Part shown: piece after piece, positions 14,743 through 23,008 of the stretch
Position numbering within the stretch: the stretch's first letter is position 1
Layout: every line of letters begins with the position of its first letter
Assembly (NCBI GenBank): GCA_964390005.1
Contig: CAYMGM010000022.1
Span: 1-25,049, forward strand
DNA from: CAYMGM01 sp964390005
Lineage (GTDB): Bacteria > Pseudomonadota > Alphaproteobacteria > UBA9219
DNA: 25,049 bases
Direction of reading: 5' to 3'
Position numbers and translations under genes: made by a program
The notes under the pieces: model-generated
Database searches by the model: none
Told to the model about the DNA's origin: nothing
Seen by the model: the letters and a program-made list of their open reading frames with translations, nothing else

Positions 14743-15783
14743 ATGTCTATCACGAACATCGCGATCTTGGGGGCAAGCGGGTATACGGGGGCCGAGCTGA
14801 TCCGCCTTTTAGGCGCGCGCGCCGATGTGCGCCTTGCCGCCCTGTCCGCCGAGCGTCAAGCTGGTCAGCCTGTCGCCGCTGTGTGGCCCCATTTGCGATC
14901 TTGCGGGCTGCCCGATCTTTGTAAAATTGACGCGATTGATTTTTCGGGGATTGATTTTGTCTTTTGCGCGCTGCCGCATGGGACAACGCAAAGCGTTATT
15001 GCCGCTTTGCCTTCATCCGTGCGTATTGTGGATTTATCGGCGGATTTTCGTCTGCGCGATCCCGCCACCTATGAAAAATGGTATGGCGGGCCGCACCGCG
15101 CCGTCGCTTTGCAAAAAGAGGCCGTCTATGGCTTGCCCGAGCTTTTTCGCGCCAAGATTGCCGCGGCGCGCCTTGTCGCCAATCCGGGCTGTTATCCGAC
15201 GGCGGCTCAATTGGCGCTTGTGCCTCTTTTGGCGGCGCAGGCGGTGGCGGCGGATCGGTTGATCATCGATGCCAAATCGGGGATCAGCGGGGCCGGGCGC
15301 GATACCAAGCTGGGGTCGCTTTATACGGAAGCCGCCGAAGGGTTTCAGGCCTATGGGATTGCCTCGCACCGTCATACGCCCGAAATCGACCAAGGGCTTT
15401 CGTTGGCGGCGGGGCACGCTGTTGCCGCGACCTTTACGCCGCATCTTGTGCCGATGGCCCGCGGCATCCTTGAGACGATTTATGTTGATCTGGCCCCGGG
15501 GCAAAGCGCCGAGACGCTGCGCCAGATTTGGCAGCAAGCCTATAGGGCCGAGCCTTTTATCGAGATCTTGCCCGCAGGCGTTTTTCCGGCGACGCAGCAG
15601 GTCCGCGGGACGAACCGGTGCCAATTGGCTGTTGCCGACGACCGCATTCCGGGGCGGGCGATCCTTGTGGCGGCGATCGACAATCTTGTCAAAGGCGCGG
15701 CGGGACAGGCTGTTCAAAACATGAACTTGATGTTGGGGTGCCCTGAAACGCAGGGGTTGATGCAAACGGCGCTTTTCCCTTAA
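14743..15783 (+). CDS. argC: N-acetyl-gamma-glutamyl-phosphate reductase
   Basis: The 346-residue enzyme reduces N-acetylglutamyl phosphate with NADPH, the step after ArgB. The Rossmann motif GASGYTGAELIRLL is at 10-23, the PHGTTQ loop near 86, the catalytic cysteine in NPGCYPT at C150, the SGISGAGR glycine-rich loop near 180, and the active-site histidine in HRHTPEI (H209-H211). Length is normal for the long (type 1) family. The ribosome site GAAGGAAGGG is strong and supports the ATG at 14743. The stop TAA interlocks with the stop of the convergent dehydrogenase. Confidence 0.96.
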   Translation: MSITNIAILGASGYTGAELIRLLGARADVRLAALSAERQAGQPVAAVWPHLRSCGLPDLCKIDAIDFSGIDFVFCALPHGTTQSVIAALPSSVRIVDLSADFRLRDPATYEKWYGGPHRAVALQKEAVYGLPELFRAKIAAARLVANPGCYPTAAQLALVPLLAAQAVAADRLIIDAKSGISGAGRDTKLGSLYTEAAEGFQAYGIASHRHTPEIDQGLSLAAGHAVAATFTPHLVPMARGILETIYVDLAPGQSAETLRQIWQQAYRAEPFIEILPAGVFPATQQVRGTNRCQLAVADDRIPGRAILVAAIDNLVKGAAGQAVQNMNLMLGCPETQGLMQTALFP

Positions 15784-16721
15784 GGAACGGGCGTCGGCGG
15801 CGGCAAGCCTTTCATCAGCGCGGCTAGGTTTTCAAGAAAAAGATCGCCCATGGCGCGGACCGTCTTGCGCGAAGACGCGGCGATATGCGTGGTGAGCACG
15901 ACTTGCGGCAGGCTACGAAGACGCGCGGGAATGTGCGGCTCGTCTTCATAGACGTCAAGCGCGGCGCTTAAGATTTTGCCGGTTTCCAAAGCTTCGATCA
16001 GGGCGTTTGGATCGATCAGGCTCCCGCGCCCGACATTGACCAACAGGCCGTCGGGGCCCAAGGCTTCAAGGATCTTTTGATCGACAAGATGAAATGTTTC
16101 GGCGGTGGCTGGCGCGACAAGCATCAAAATGTCGCAGGCCGTTGCCATGTCGAGAAAGGATGGAAAATAGGTATAGGGGACGTCTTGCCGGTGGCGGCCA
16201 TGATAGGCAATATCCAAATCAAAAGCTTGGGCGCGCTTGGCAATTTCTTTGCCGATCCGCCCAAGGCCCAGAATCCCCATCTTGCGCCGCGCCAGCGATG
16301 CCGATCGCGGGAAACGCCCCAGCACCCATTTGCCTTGCCGCGCGAACTGATCGGCCTGTGGGATTTGCCGCGTGACGGCCAGTAAAAGCCCCATGGCAAA
16401 ATCAGCGACTTCGGCATTCATAACGTTTGGGGTGTTGGTCACGATAATATTGTGGGCGCGCGCCCAAGCCACATCGACAACGTCATAACCGACGCCAAAA
16501 TTGACAACGCCTTTCAGATTGGAAAATCGGCTCATCAACGCGGCATCAATGGGCGGGCTGCTGGGCGAGCAAACGATGAAGCCGACGCTGTTTTGAGTAT
16601 CTGCGATCAGCGTGTCAGGATCGGGCGCTTCCCATAATTTGTGGAGGCGATAGTTCTTTTCGATTTCTTCAACAGCATAAGGATCCAGCGCCTTTGGCAT
16701 CAAAACGTCGAAAGCGGACAT
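15780..16721 (-). CDS. D-isomer-specific 2-hydroxyacid dehydrogenase
   Basis: The 313-residue NAD(P)-dependent enzyme probably interconverts a 2-oxo acid and a D-2-hydroxy acid; glyoxylate/hydroxypyruvate reductase is a reasonable guess but the substrate cannot be read from sequence. The nucleotide motif GLGRIG is at 152-157 and the catalytic triad is R232 (VNVGRGSLID), E261 (DVYEDEP) and H279 (THIAASS). The N-terminal domain has VVNFGVGYDVVD. The start at 16721 follows AAGGA with 6-7 nt spacing; an upstream extension to 16814 would overlap the carboxypeptidase gene and lacks family similarity. It lies 29 nt downstream of the carboxypeptidase gene, probably in one transcript. Confidence 0.92.
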   Translation of the reverse strand: MSAFDVLMPKALDPYAVEEIEKNYRLHKLWEAPDPDTLIADTQNSVGFIVCSPSSPPIDAALMSRFSNLKGVVNFGVGYDVVDVAWARAHNIIVTNTPNVMNAEVADFAMGLLLAVTRQIPQADQFARQGKWVLGRFPRSASLARRKMGILGLGRIGKEIAKRAQAFDLDIAYHGRHRQDVPYTYFPSFLDMATACDILMLVAPATAETFHLVDQKILEALGPDGLLVNVGRGSLIDPNALIEALETGKILSAALDVYEDEPHIPARLRSLPQVVLTTHIAASSRKTVRAMGDLFLENLAALMKGLPPPTPVP

Positions 16722-16750
16722 CGTGTTTCCTTGAAAAGAAAGCGGTGGGC

Positions 16751-18127
16751 TTAGTGCGCGACGTCGGGCGGAACCAAAAGACAGCCTTGGCCATGCTTGA
16801 TGAAGTAAGCGCAAATGGATCGAGCTGTCGCTTGCGTCATGCCCACAAAGCGCGCGCGATAAACCGCCGTGCCTCCATTGGCTAGAACTTTTTGAACGAC
16901 AGGCGTCGAGCGGCTGAGCATCGGCGACATTTTACGCTGCATGTCGTTGAGCAATTGCTGTGCTTGGTCTTGATCGCCATAGGCGCCGACTTGAATGCCC
17001 CAGGTACCGTTTGAATCGTCGTCGGGTTGGGAGGTGTCTTGGTTCGATGGCGCGGAAGCTTGGGGCTGACCCAAGGGCTTTGTCGCGGCAATGGCCGCCC
17101 CGCGCGGGCGAAAGGCTACGGAAACTTTAGGCGGAAGGGAAACGGTGCCTTCATCCGGCAAATCGTTGCTATCGCCCTGGGCTGTTTCTTGATCGGCATG
17201 GGACGCTTTGTCGGCGACGGAGAAGGCTTTGTCTAAAAGCTGAGCCATTTGGTTGTCGCGGCTGATGGCTGAACGTCCGCCAAAGACGACGCCAATCAAG
17301 CGCAGATCGCCACGGCGCACCGACGTGACCAGATTAAAGCCAGAAGCGCGGATATAGCCTGTTTTTATGCCATCCATACCGTCATAGCGCTCCATCAAAT
17401 GGTTATGATTGCGATGGGTGCGGCCTGCGTAAACATAGCTTTCTTGGCTAAAAAAAGGATAAAAACGCGGATAGTGATAAATCAAACCATGCGCCAGCAT
17501 GGCCATATCACGGGCGCAGGTTACTTGGTCGGGATCCGGAAGCCCCGACGGATTTTCAAAATGCGTTTTCGTCATTCCAAGCGCCTGCGCTTGCTGCGTC
17601 ATCATCCGCGCAAAATTTTGGGTTGTTCCGCCTAAGGCTTCGGCCAGAACGACGGCCGCATCGTTGGCGGATTCGGTCACAAGGCCCAAGATAGCATCGC
17701 GGACGGCAATGGTTTGGCCAGAACGCAAACCAAGTTTTGTCGGCGATTGCGCGGCGGCGTTGGCTGAAACGGGCAGACGCTGCGCCATTGTCAAACGCCC
17801 GCTTTCAAGAGCCTGAAAGGTGATATAGAGCGTCATCATTTTGGTTAAAGACGCTGGGTGACGTGTGACTTCGGCATTGACGGCGTGCAAAATGCGCCCT
17901 GTTCGCGCATCGATCACGATATCGGCATAACGCGCGCCCTCTTCCTGTGAGACAACGGGCGCATGCGACCGGCGGACAACACGGTGATGTTTTTTGGCCG
18001 TACTATGCTTTTTGGTTTTCGTTTTGGCAAAGGCGTCGCTTGTGCCAAGCGCAAAAACCAGACAAACCACCAAAAGAAAAGAGAAAAAAGAGTAAAGTTT
18101 TTTACCGGAAAGAGTGAAGACGGGCAT
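16751..18127 (-). CDS. D-alanyl-D-alanine carboxypeptidase with C-terminal SPOR domain
   Basis: This 458-residue penicillin-binding protein (peptidase S11, DacF-like) trims the terminal D-Ala from peptidoglycan pentapeptides in the periplasm. A signal peptide ends at AFA-K (residue 34), followed by a very basic stretch (KTKTKKHSTAKKHHRVVRR). The three active-site motifs are SLTK (93-96), SAN (153-155) and KTG (255-257). After a Pro/Asp-rich linker (320-372) a SPOR domain (about 375-455, WGIQVGAYGDQDQA...ARFVGMTQATARSICAYF) binds denuded septal peptidoglycan, suggesting action at division sites. The start at 18127 is behind AGGA and places the signal peptide at the N-terminus; a longer frame to 18223 is unlikely. 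Confidence 0.94.
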   Translation of the reverse strand: MPVFTLSGKKLYSFFSFLLVVCLVFALGTSDAFAKTKTKKHSTAKKHHRVVRRSHAPVVSQEEGARYADIVIDARTGRILHAVNAEVTRHPASLTKMMTLYITFQALESGRLTMAQRLPVSANAAAQSPTKLGLRSGQTIAVRDAILGLVTESANDAAVVLAEALGGTTQNFARMMTQQAQALGMTKTHFENPSGLPDPDQVTCARDMAMLAHGLIYHYPRFYPFFSQESYVYAGRTHRNHNHLMERYDGMDGIKTGYIRASGFNLVTSVRRGDLRLIGVVFGGRSAISRDNQMAQLLDKAFSVADKASHADQETAQGDSNDLPDEGTVSLPPKVSVAFRPRGAAIAATKPLGQPQASAPSNQDTSQPDDDSNGTWGIQVGAYGDQDQAQQLLNDMQRKMSPMLSRSTPVVQKVLANGGTAVYRARFVGMTQATARSICAYFIKHGQGCLLVPPDVAH

Positions 18128-18402
18128 TGGCTTTCCTGATTCGTCATAACGGGATAGGCGCAGAATCGGATTTTCGTGACCGAAAGGCAAGCCTTGATCG
18201 TTTTTTCGTTTTTTTAATGGCAAAGACAGCGAAGAGAACTTGACAGATTTTGGCCCTGTGCCTTAATGTTAACCAAGGTTGTTGCGGCGCACCATGCGGC
18301 TGGCTTCAGCCGGTGCTCTTCTCTTGCTTTCAGTAGCCTTGTGCTTAGCGCCAAGGTTATGTGGGTTCCTTCCCTTTTTTGCTTTTTTGCGCGACGGAGA
18401 CG
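18128..18402. other. Intergenic region between divergent carboxypeptidase and phasin genes
   Basis: This 275-bp region must carry both promoters. The plus-strand candidate is listed at 18240-18269. I see no coding frame of good quality and no RNA gene. Confidence 0.5.
18240..18269 (+). promoter_or_regulatory. Candidate sigma-70-type promoter for the phasin gene
   Basis: A perfect TTGACA (18240-18245) is followed after 18 nt by TAATGT (18264-18269), a weak -10. It would give a leader of roughly 125 nt before the phasin start. The -35 is striking but the -10 matches consensus at only half its positions. Confidence 0.35.
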
Positions 18403-18807
18403 ATGATGCAGAACACAACCGATCAAATGAACAAAATGACGAACACGATGATCCAAGCTTGCGCGGACGCGAACAACGTTATTCGCGATTCCATGAATGC
18501 AGTCATGCAGTCGGCGACGATCTTGACCAAAGGCTGCACGGATATGTGCGATACCATCAGCTCGATGATGCAGAAGTCGCTTGAGCAAAGCGCCAAAGCC
18601 GGGCAGGCCATGATGACCGTACAGACCATTCATGATTTGGTCGATATGCACTCGAACATGTTGAAATCGCACTTTGATTCCTTGATGAACGATATGAGCA
18701 ATCTGTCCCAGATGTCGTCGCGCGTCGTTCAAGACGCTTCGGTTCCTGTCACGAACCAGATTAACGATACCATCTCGAAGCTTTCGAAGACGACCAAAGC
18801 GGCGTAA
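18403..18807 (+). CDS. Phasin-family protein
   Basis: The product of about 134 residues is almost entirely helical, rich in Met, Gln, Ser, Thr and Asp, with heptad-like hydrophobic spacing (MTNTMIQACADANNVIRDSM, AMMTVQTIHDLVDMHSNMLKSHFDSLMNDM). This matches phasins, small amphipathic proteins that coat polyhydroxyalkanoate granules; related proteins also act as general stress or chaperone-like factors, and no PHA synthesis genes are in view. Two adjacent ATGs (18403 and 18406) follow GGAG at 18396-18399; the second has the better 6-nt spacing, so the true product may be one residue shorter. A strong hairpin follows the gene. Confidence 0.82.
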   Translation: MMQNTTDQMNKMTNTMIQACADANNVIRDSMNAVMQSATILTKGCTDMCDTISSMMQKSLEQSAKAGQAMMTVQTIHDLVDMHSNMLKSHFDSLMNDMSNLSQMSSRVVQDASVPVTNQINDTISKLSKTTKAA

Positions 18808-18838
18808 CGGCCCTTTTTCTATCCGACTTTGTGTGGAT

Positions 18839-18878
18839 GTCAAACCCCGGCGCGTGTCTCCTGCGCTGGGGTTTTGAC
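18839..18878 (+). terminator. Strong hairpin terminator after the phasin gene
   Basis: GTCAAACCCCGGCGC pairs with GCGCTGGGGTTTTGAC over about 15 bp with one bulge and one G:T pair, loop GTGTCTCCT. It starts 31 nt after the stop codon. There is no long T tract beyond the stem, so release may rely on the A/T base of the stem. Confidence 0.7.
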
Positions 18879-19017
18879 GTCTGTTGGGGCACAATATACG
18901 TCGGCATGCGCGCGCAGACCGTTCTTCCATATTGATCTTTAAAGGCCGTTCCTTTAAGAGAAAGGGAAAGCCAAGCGCGGTGTTTGGGCTCGATTATTTT
19001 ATAGGCATGGACTTCAA

Positions 19018-20463
19018 ATGTATCGTGTTCGTCCCGTCATTCTTTCCGGTGGATCGGGAACCCGTTTGTGGCCCGTCTCGCGTAAGAATTTCCCCAAACA
19101 ATTCGCTAATTTGGTCGGTCAGGACAATCTGTTCGCCGGAACGCTTAAAACCGTTGCTGATCGGTCGCGTTTTTTGCCGCCGATGATCATCGGCAGCGTT
19201 GTACACAAATTTTTGGTGCAAGACGCGTTTGAGCGTCTGGGTCTTTCAGATGCCACCGTTTTGTTGGAGCCGTTTGGCCGCAATACAGCCGTGGCGGCGA
19301 TTGTCGCGGCGCTGGCTGAAAAAGCGTTGCCCAAAGACGATGGGCCCAAAGTTTTGCATTTGGTTATGCCTTCGGATCATATTATTGCCGATAAAGCTGG
19401 CTTTGCGTCGGCTCTTGCCACGGCGCAAACGGCGGCAGAAAGCGGGCAAATCGTTTTATTTGGGATCAATCCAACGCGTCCCGATACAGGGTTTGGCTAT
19501 ATTTTGCGCGGTCATGACGCGGCGCAGCCTGGCGTTCAAACCATCGCGCGTTTTTGCGAAAAGCCAGATACCGACAGCGCGACAAGGCTAATTGCCGAAG
19601 GCGCGTTGTGGAACAGCGGCATTTTCTTTTACGATCCGGCGCTTGTGTTGGCCGAAGCCGCGCGCTTGATGCCGAATGATTTGGCGCTGTGCCGCGAAGC
19701 GATGAGCCATGCGACAGAAGATTATCGTGCGCGTCTTTTGGACGAGGAAATGTACGGCAAGCTCGGGAACGAACCGTTTGATCGCGCGATTATGGAAAAA
19801 ACGGACAAAGGCGCCGTTGTGGCCTGCGATATGGCGTGGAGCGATCTGGGATCGTGGGAAGCCCTGTGGCAGATTGAAGAAAAAGACGGTCGCGGCAATG
19901 CGTGTGTCGGCTCGGTCGTTGCGCGCGACATCGACGGTTGTTATGTCCGGTCCTATGGCCCTACGGTATCGGTGATGGGTGTTACCGATCTTGCCATTGT
20001 TGCGACCAAGGATTCGGTTTTGGTGACGCCGCGCGACCGGTCGCAAGAAGTCCGTGAAATGGTCGATGTCGTCAAGGAAGAAAACGGCACGCTTGCTTTG
20101 GACCATCCTTGCGTCCGTCGTCCGTGGGGATCGTTTGAGGGCATTGCGAAAGGCTCGCGCTATCAGGTGAAGCATATTGTCGTTTTGCCGGGGCGCTCGC
20201 TGTCGGATCAGATGCACCATCACCGCGCGGAGCATTGGGTCGTCGTTCAAGGGACGGCCAAAGTCGAAATTGACGGTGAGGAAAAGTTGGTTTTCCCGAA
20301 TGAATCCGTCTATATCCCCGGTGGTGCGCGCCATCGTTTGTCGAACCCCGGTAAGGTCGATTTGCACCTGATCGAGGTTCAATCCGGCGACTATTTGGGC
20401 GAAGACGACATTGTTCGTTTCGACGACAATTATGGCCGCGTGGACGAAGAACAAAAAAGCTAA
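19018..20463 (+). CDS. manC: Mannose-1-phosphate guanylyltransferase / mannose-6-phosphate isomerase
   Basis: This 481-residue type II bifunctional enzyme makes GDP-mannose from mannose 1-phosphate and GTP, and its second domain interconverts fructose 6-phosphate and mannose 6-phosphate. GDP-mannose feeds exopolysaccharide or lipopolysaccharide synthesis. The nucleotidyltransferase signature GGSGTRLWP is at 11-19, PSDHII near 120, FCEKPD near 180, and NSGIFFYDP near 198. The C-terminal cupin (about 360-470) has RPWGSFE, the metal-binding MHHHRAEHWVVVQGTA (about 398-412) and YIPGGARHRLSNPG. The ATG at 19018 has a poor ribosome site. Its stop interlocks with that of the ribokinase-family gene. 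No other sugar-nucleotide genes are adjacent. Confidence 0.94.
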   Translation: MYRVRPVILSGGSGTRLWPVSRKNFPKQFANLVGQDNLFAGTLKTVADRSRFLPPMIIGSVVHKFLVQDAFERLGLSDATVLLEPFGRNTAVAAIVAALAEKALPKDDGPKVLHLVMPSDHIIADKAGFASALATAQTAAESGQIVLFGINPTRPDTGFGYILRGHDAAQPGVQTIARFCEKPDTDSATRLIAEGALWNSGIFFYDPALVLAEAARLMPNDLALCREAMSHATEDYRARLLDEEMYGKLGNEPFDRAIMEKTDKGAVVACDMAWSDLGSWEALWQIEEKDGRGNACVGSVVARDIDGCYVRSYGPTVSVMGVTDLAIVATKDSVLVTPRDRSQEVREMVDVVKEENGTLALDHPCVRRPWGSFEGIAKGSRYQVKHIVVLPGRSLSDQMHHHRAEHWVVVQGTAKVEIDGEEKLVFPNESVYIPGGARHRLSNPGKVDLHLIEVQSGDYLGEDDIVRFDDNYGRVDEEQKS

Positions 20464-21359
20464 GCGCCGTCAACTTCATTTGCAAAAGGCATCGCATCGG
20501 CAGCCCCTGCGCGCGTGACAGACAGGCTTGCGGCCTTGTTGGCGCGGGCAATCGCGTCAGGCTCGGAAAGTCCTTTAGACAAACCTGCACAGAAATAGCC
20601 GACGAAACAATCGCCTGCGCCAATGGTGTCTGTGGCCTTGACCTGAGGGGCGGCGAAAAGTTGTCCTTTGCCGTCTTTCCAGAAAAAAGCGCCAGCAGGG
20701 CCTAATGTGACAATCAAACTTTGATGCGGCGCAAGAGCTTTGGCGGCGCGTGCGGCCAATTCGTCGGGGTCGGTTGAAATAACGGTTTGCCCACAAAAGG
20801 CCGCCATCTCGTTTTCATTGACGATAAGGATATCCATAGCGGCGCGTAGTTCTTCCAGAAGCGGCATCATGGGCGCGGCGTTGAGAACCGTTTTGGCCCC
20901 GCAAGCCTTGGCTTTTTGAAAAGCTTTCCCTGTCGCGCTTTGCGGAATCTCAATTTGGGCCAAAACGATGTCGTCTTCGCGCAGGACAATGTCGTCGATT
21001 TGGCTCGGCGCGACGCAGGCATTGGCCCCCATGATCCCGATGATTTCGTTTTCGCCGCGGCTATCGACGGTAATAATGGCTGTGCCGGTTGGCGCGGCAA
21101 CAGGAAGAAGGTTTGTGACGTCAACGCCGTTTTTTTCTATTTGGGCCGCCAAGTCTTTGCCCACAGCATCGCTGCCGCGACAGCCGATAAACGAAACGGT
21201 GCCCCCGGCGCGCGCGGCGGCAACGGCTTGGTTGGCCCCTTTGCCGCCAAGGCTGGTGCGCAAACGAAGACCGGGGATCGTTTCGCCCGGCGCGGGAAAA
21301 CGCGCCACGTCGGCTATGATGTCGTGGTTTAGGCTTCCGATGACATGAAGGGTTGGCAT
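20460..21359 (-). CDS. rbsK: Ribokinase-family (PfkB) sugar kinase
   Basis: The 299-residue PfkB kinase phosphorylates a sugar or nucleoside using ATP; ribose is the best guess. Ribokinase-like features are GSLNHDIIADVARFPAPGETI (8-28), GGKGANQAVAAARAG (38-52), NENEMA near 180, TLGPAGAFFW near 213 and the catalytic DTIGAGD with Asp at 250. The start at 21359 follows AGAGG with 5-nt spacing; an upstream extension to 21395 would enter the neighbouring terminator hairpin. It is separated from the upstream unit by that terminator and so has its own promoter or depends on read-through. No ribose transporter is nearby, which leaves substrate open. Confidence 0.88.
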   Translation of the reverse strand: MPTLHVIGSLNHDIIADVARFPAPGETIPGLRLRTSLGGKGANQAVAAARAGGTVSFIGCRGSDAVGKDLAAQIEKNGVDVTNLLPVAAPTGTAIITVDSRGENEIIGIMGANACVAPSQIDDIVLREDDIVLAQIEIPQSATGKAFQKAKACGAKTVLNAAPMMPLLEELRAAMDILIVNENEMAAFCGQTVISTDPDELAARAAKALAPHQSLIVTLGPAGAFFWKDGKGQLFAAPQVKATDTIGAGDCFVGYFCAGLSKGLSEPDAIARANKAASLSVTRAGAADAMPFANEVDGA

Positions 21360-21397
21360 AAAGACCTCTGAAAAAAACGAAACAATCTCAGTCAAAC

Positions 21398-21430
21398 AAA
21401 AAAGCGCGGTTGAGACAACCGCGCTTTTTA
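21398..21430 (-). terminator. Strong intrinsic terminator, probably bidirectional
   Basis: Arms AAAAAGCGCGGTTG (21399-21412) and its exact complement (21416-21429) form a 14-bp stem with a 3-nt loop. Read on the minus strand the hairpin is followed by a T-rich stretch, and it starts about 21 nt after the stop of the gene at 21451-21918, which it should terminate. The A/T base on both sides would also serve plus-strand transcripts. Confidence 0.92.
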
Positions 21431-21450
21431 AACAAAAATCGAAACAGGCC

Positions 21451-21918
21451 TTAATCGTTCGCGATTAAGATAGCTTCTGGATTAAAGGCCAGTGTGACCG
21501 TATCGCCGTAAGTCAATTCTGGAACGGTTTGCGCCAAAACTTCGATGATTGTTGGTTTTTGGAAGTGATCCGGTTTGGTCGATGGGTCGGGAATATAGAT
21601 CATCGCTTTATAGCTGTTGCCTTTAAAGCGAAGCTCGGCGGGGCTCATAAAGAAGTTCTCGGCGCCGAATTGGTCCGTCCACTTAACCTCTTTGAAGAAA
21701 TATTCCGTTTTACCGATGGTGAACGTCTTGGGCTCGATGGAAAGATTAAGCGTGCCATGGACAAAATCATTGTCAAAATAAGCATCTAAATCCATGCCGC
21801 GCTCTTTGAAGAACGGCTTTTGCATGCGGATGGTGCCGCCGGGAAAGCGCTTGTCGGTTGTCGAGTGACCAGAGGCAACCTGATATCCAGATTGAACGAC
21901 GGCTTCAATGGTTTGCAT
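21451..21918 (-). CDS. Protein resembling CTP-dependent riboflavin kinase (RibK-like), role unproven
   Basis: The 155-residue product has features recalling the archaeal RibK beta-barrel family: VVQSGYQVASGHS at the N-terminus (6-18), a central HGTLNLSIEP (54-63) like the family's PGTLNL segment, and a C-terminal IIEVLAQTVPELTYGDTVTLAF (about 123-144) like the family's end, where an EVIAP-type strand is followed by LGLKDGD-type sequence. I infer a related fold by eye only; the specific nucleotide-binding residues cannot be confirmed. The ATG at 21918 follows an AAAGG embedded in the stop region of the upstream HAD gene, 6 nt apart, so the two are translationally coupled. A strong terminator follows. 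Confidence 0.55.
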   Translation of the reverse strand: MQTIEAVVQSGYQVASGHSTTDKRFPGGTIRMQKPFFKERGMDLDAYFDNDFVHGTLNLSIEPKTFTIGKTEYFFKEVKWTDQFGAENFFMSPAELRFKGNSYKAMIYIPDPSTKPDHFQKPTIIEVLAQTVPELTYGDTVTLAFNPEAILIAND

Positions 21919-21924
21919 GAGGTG

Positions 21925-22848
21925 TTACCTTTTTCCTAGAACGTTGTGTGGGGCGTAAGGGTGCGCGTAGCCATATTGAGATCCAAACACGGGTTTATGC
22001 GCGACAGGAATGCGCGGTAGGGCGCCAAAAATATTTTGGAGGTGATTATAAATATCCTGAGCTGTCCGAGCAATATAAAGACGGTTAGCCGGATTATGTC
22101 CGTCATCCCGTTGAACTTGATAGGGCTCTTGACCGGGGTTAAGAAATTGAATGACACCAAGCAGACCCGCGCGCAGGCCAGATCGCGCTCCACTGGGGCT
22201 GTCTTCAATCGCGACACTGTGCCGTGCAATGTATTCGGGCGTCAGCGCGACGCCAAGCTGGGATTCAAAAGAGATTTGTGTGCAGGAAACGGCTAAATCA
22301 TAAGGGGCCCGGTGCGGTTTATGCTCGGTCGTATGGCACGCGGTGATAATGAAGTCCAAACAAACGGTTGGAATATCGCCAAGGACCCCCAAATTAATAC
22401 GGGCGATCTGATCGTCACATCCCGTCACGTTGCCCATGTAAAAACCTTCGTCATGGAGTTTTTCCATAAGCCATGGGATTTCGGGGCGCGGTTCAATAAG
22501 GTGGGCGTTGGCCCGGTATTCTTCGAAAAGCGGCGCCTTCATGTCTTGGGGGGTCGGCAATTTGGCTTCAGGCGTTCCGGCTTTGCGCATTTGGTGGATA
22601 ATCCACCAGCAGATGACGTTTTCATGAGCCCCGCGCAAGGGGCGCTCAATGGTCATCCATTCGCCTTCGTTTGTCTGGATTGGAAAACGGTGCGATTTAT
22701 CGAAGTCCGCAGGCGTTAAGCTGACACCATATTGCGCGGCAACACGATTCCAGCGAATTTCGTGAACGGGTTCGCTGTTAACGAGCGTGCCATCCGTATC
22801 CCAGAAAACACAAGGTGGAATACATGGATCTCCATAAAGATAGGTCAT
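21925..22848 (-). CDS. HAD-superfamily hydrolase (phosphatase/phosphoglucomutase-like)
   Basis: The product of about 307 residues has HAD motif I FWDTDGTLVNSEPVH (nucleophile and acid Asp near the N-terminus), motif II around GNVTGC, motif III lysine in EHKPHRAPYDLA and motif IV AIEDSPSGARSGLRAGL. The cap region (about 45-115) is longer than in simple beta-phosphoglucomutases and includes ENVICWWIIHQMRKAG, and there is a C-terminal extension beyond the core. The natural substrate is unknown. The ATG at 22848 is chosen; a longer frame to 22875 begins with TTG and lacks a ribosome site. The stop is 6 nt from the RibK-like gene, indicating a two-gene unit. Confidence 0.88.
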   Translation of the reverse strand: MTYLYGDPCIPPCVFWDTDGTLVNSEPVHEIRWNRVAAQYGVSLTPADFDKSHRFPIQTNEGEWMTIERPLRGAHENVICWWIIHQMRKAGTPEAKLPTPQDMKAPLFEEYRANAHLIEPRPEIPWLMEKLHDEGFYMGNVTGCDDQIARINLGVLGDIPTVCLDFIITACHTTEHKPHRAPYDLAVSCTQISFESQLGVALTPEYIARHSVAIEDSPSGARSGLRAGLLGVIQFLNPGQEPYQVQRDDGHNPANRLYIARTAQDIYNHLQNIFGALPRIPVAHKPVFGSQYGYAHPYAPHNVLGKR

Positions 22849-22911
22849 AGCCAAAAAATACCTGTTAAATCTCAAAAAGAAGGTTTTCTACCTAATGAAG
22901 CTTGTTAAATA

Positions 22912-22917
22912 ATTATA
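22912..22917 (-). promoter_or_regulatory. Candidate -10 box upstream of the HAD/RibK-like unit
   Basis: On the minus strand TATAAT occurs about 64 nt before the HAD start codon, inside an A/T-rich stretch. No good -35 hexamer is present at 17-18 nt, so this is tentative. Confidence 0.3.
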
Positions 22918-23008
22918 AATTTTAGCCCACGGTATAACGTCGGGGCGTAAGACGGACAAGCTAAATAAATACTTTTATGATAAGATTTCTATTTTGTTCC
23001 CCTAAACG

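Noticed and set aside
19588..20454. Long minus-strand open frame (288 codons) inside manC
   Set aside because: It is antisense to a clear manC, with composition typical of a GC-rich shadow frame and no recognisable protein feature.
21360..21395. TTGACT on the minus strand near 21390 as a promoter for the ribokinase gene
   Set aside because: A -10 at normal spacing would fall on the ribosome site, and the hexamer lies at the edge of the terminator hairpin, so I could not support it.
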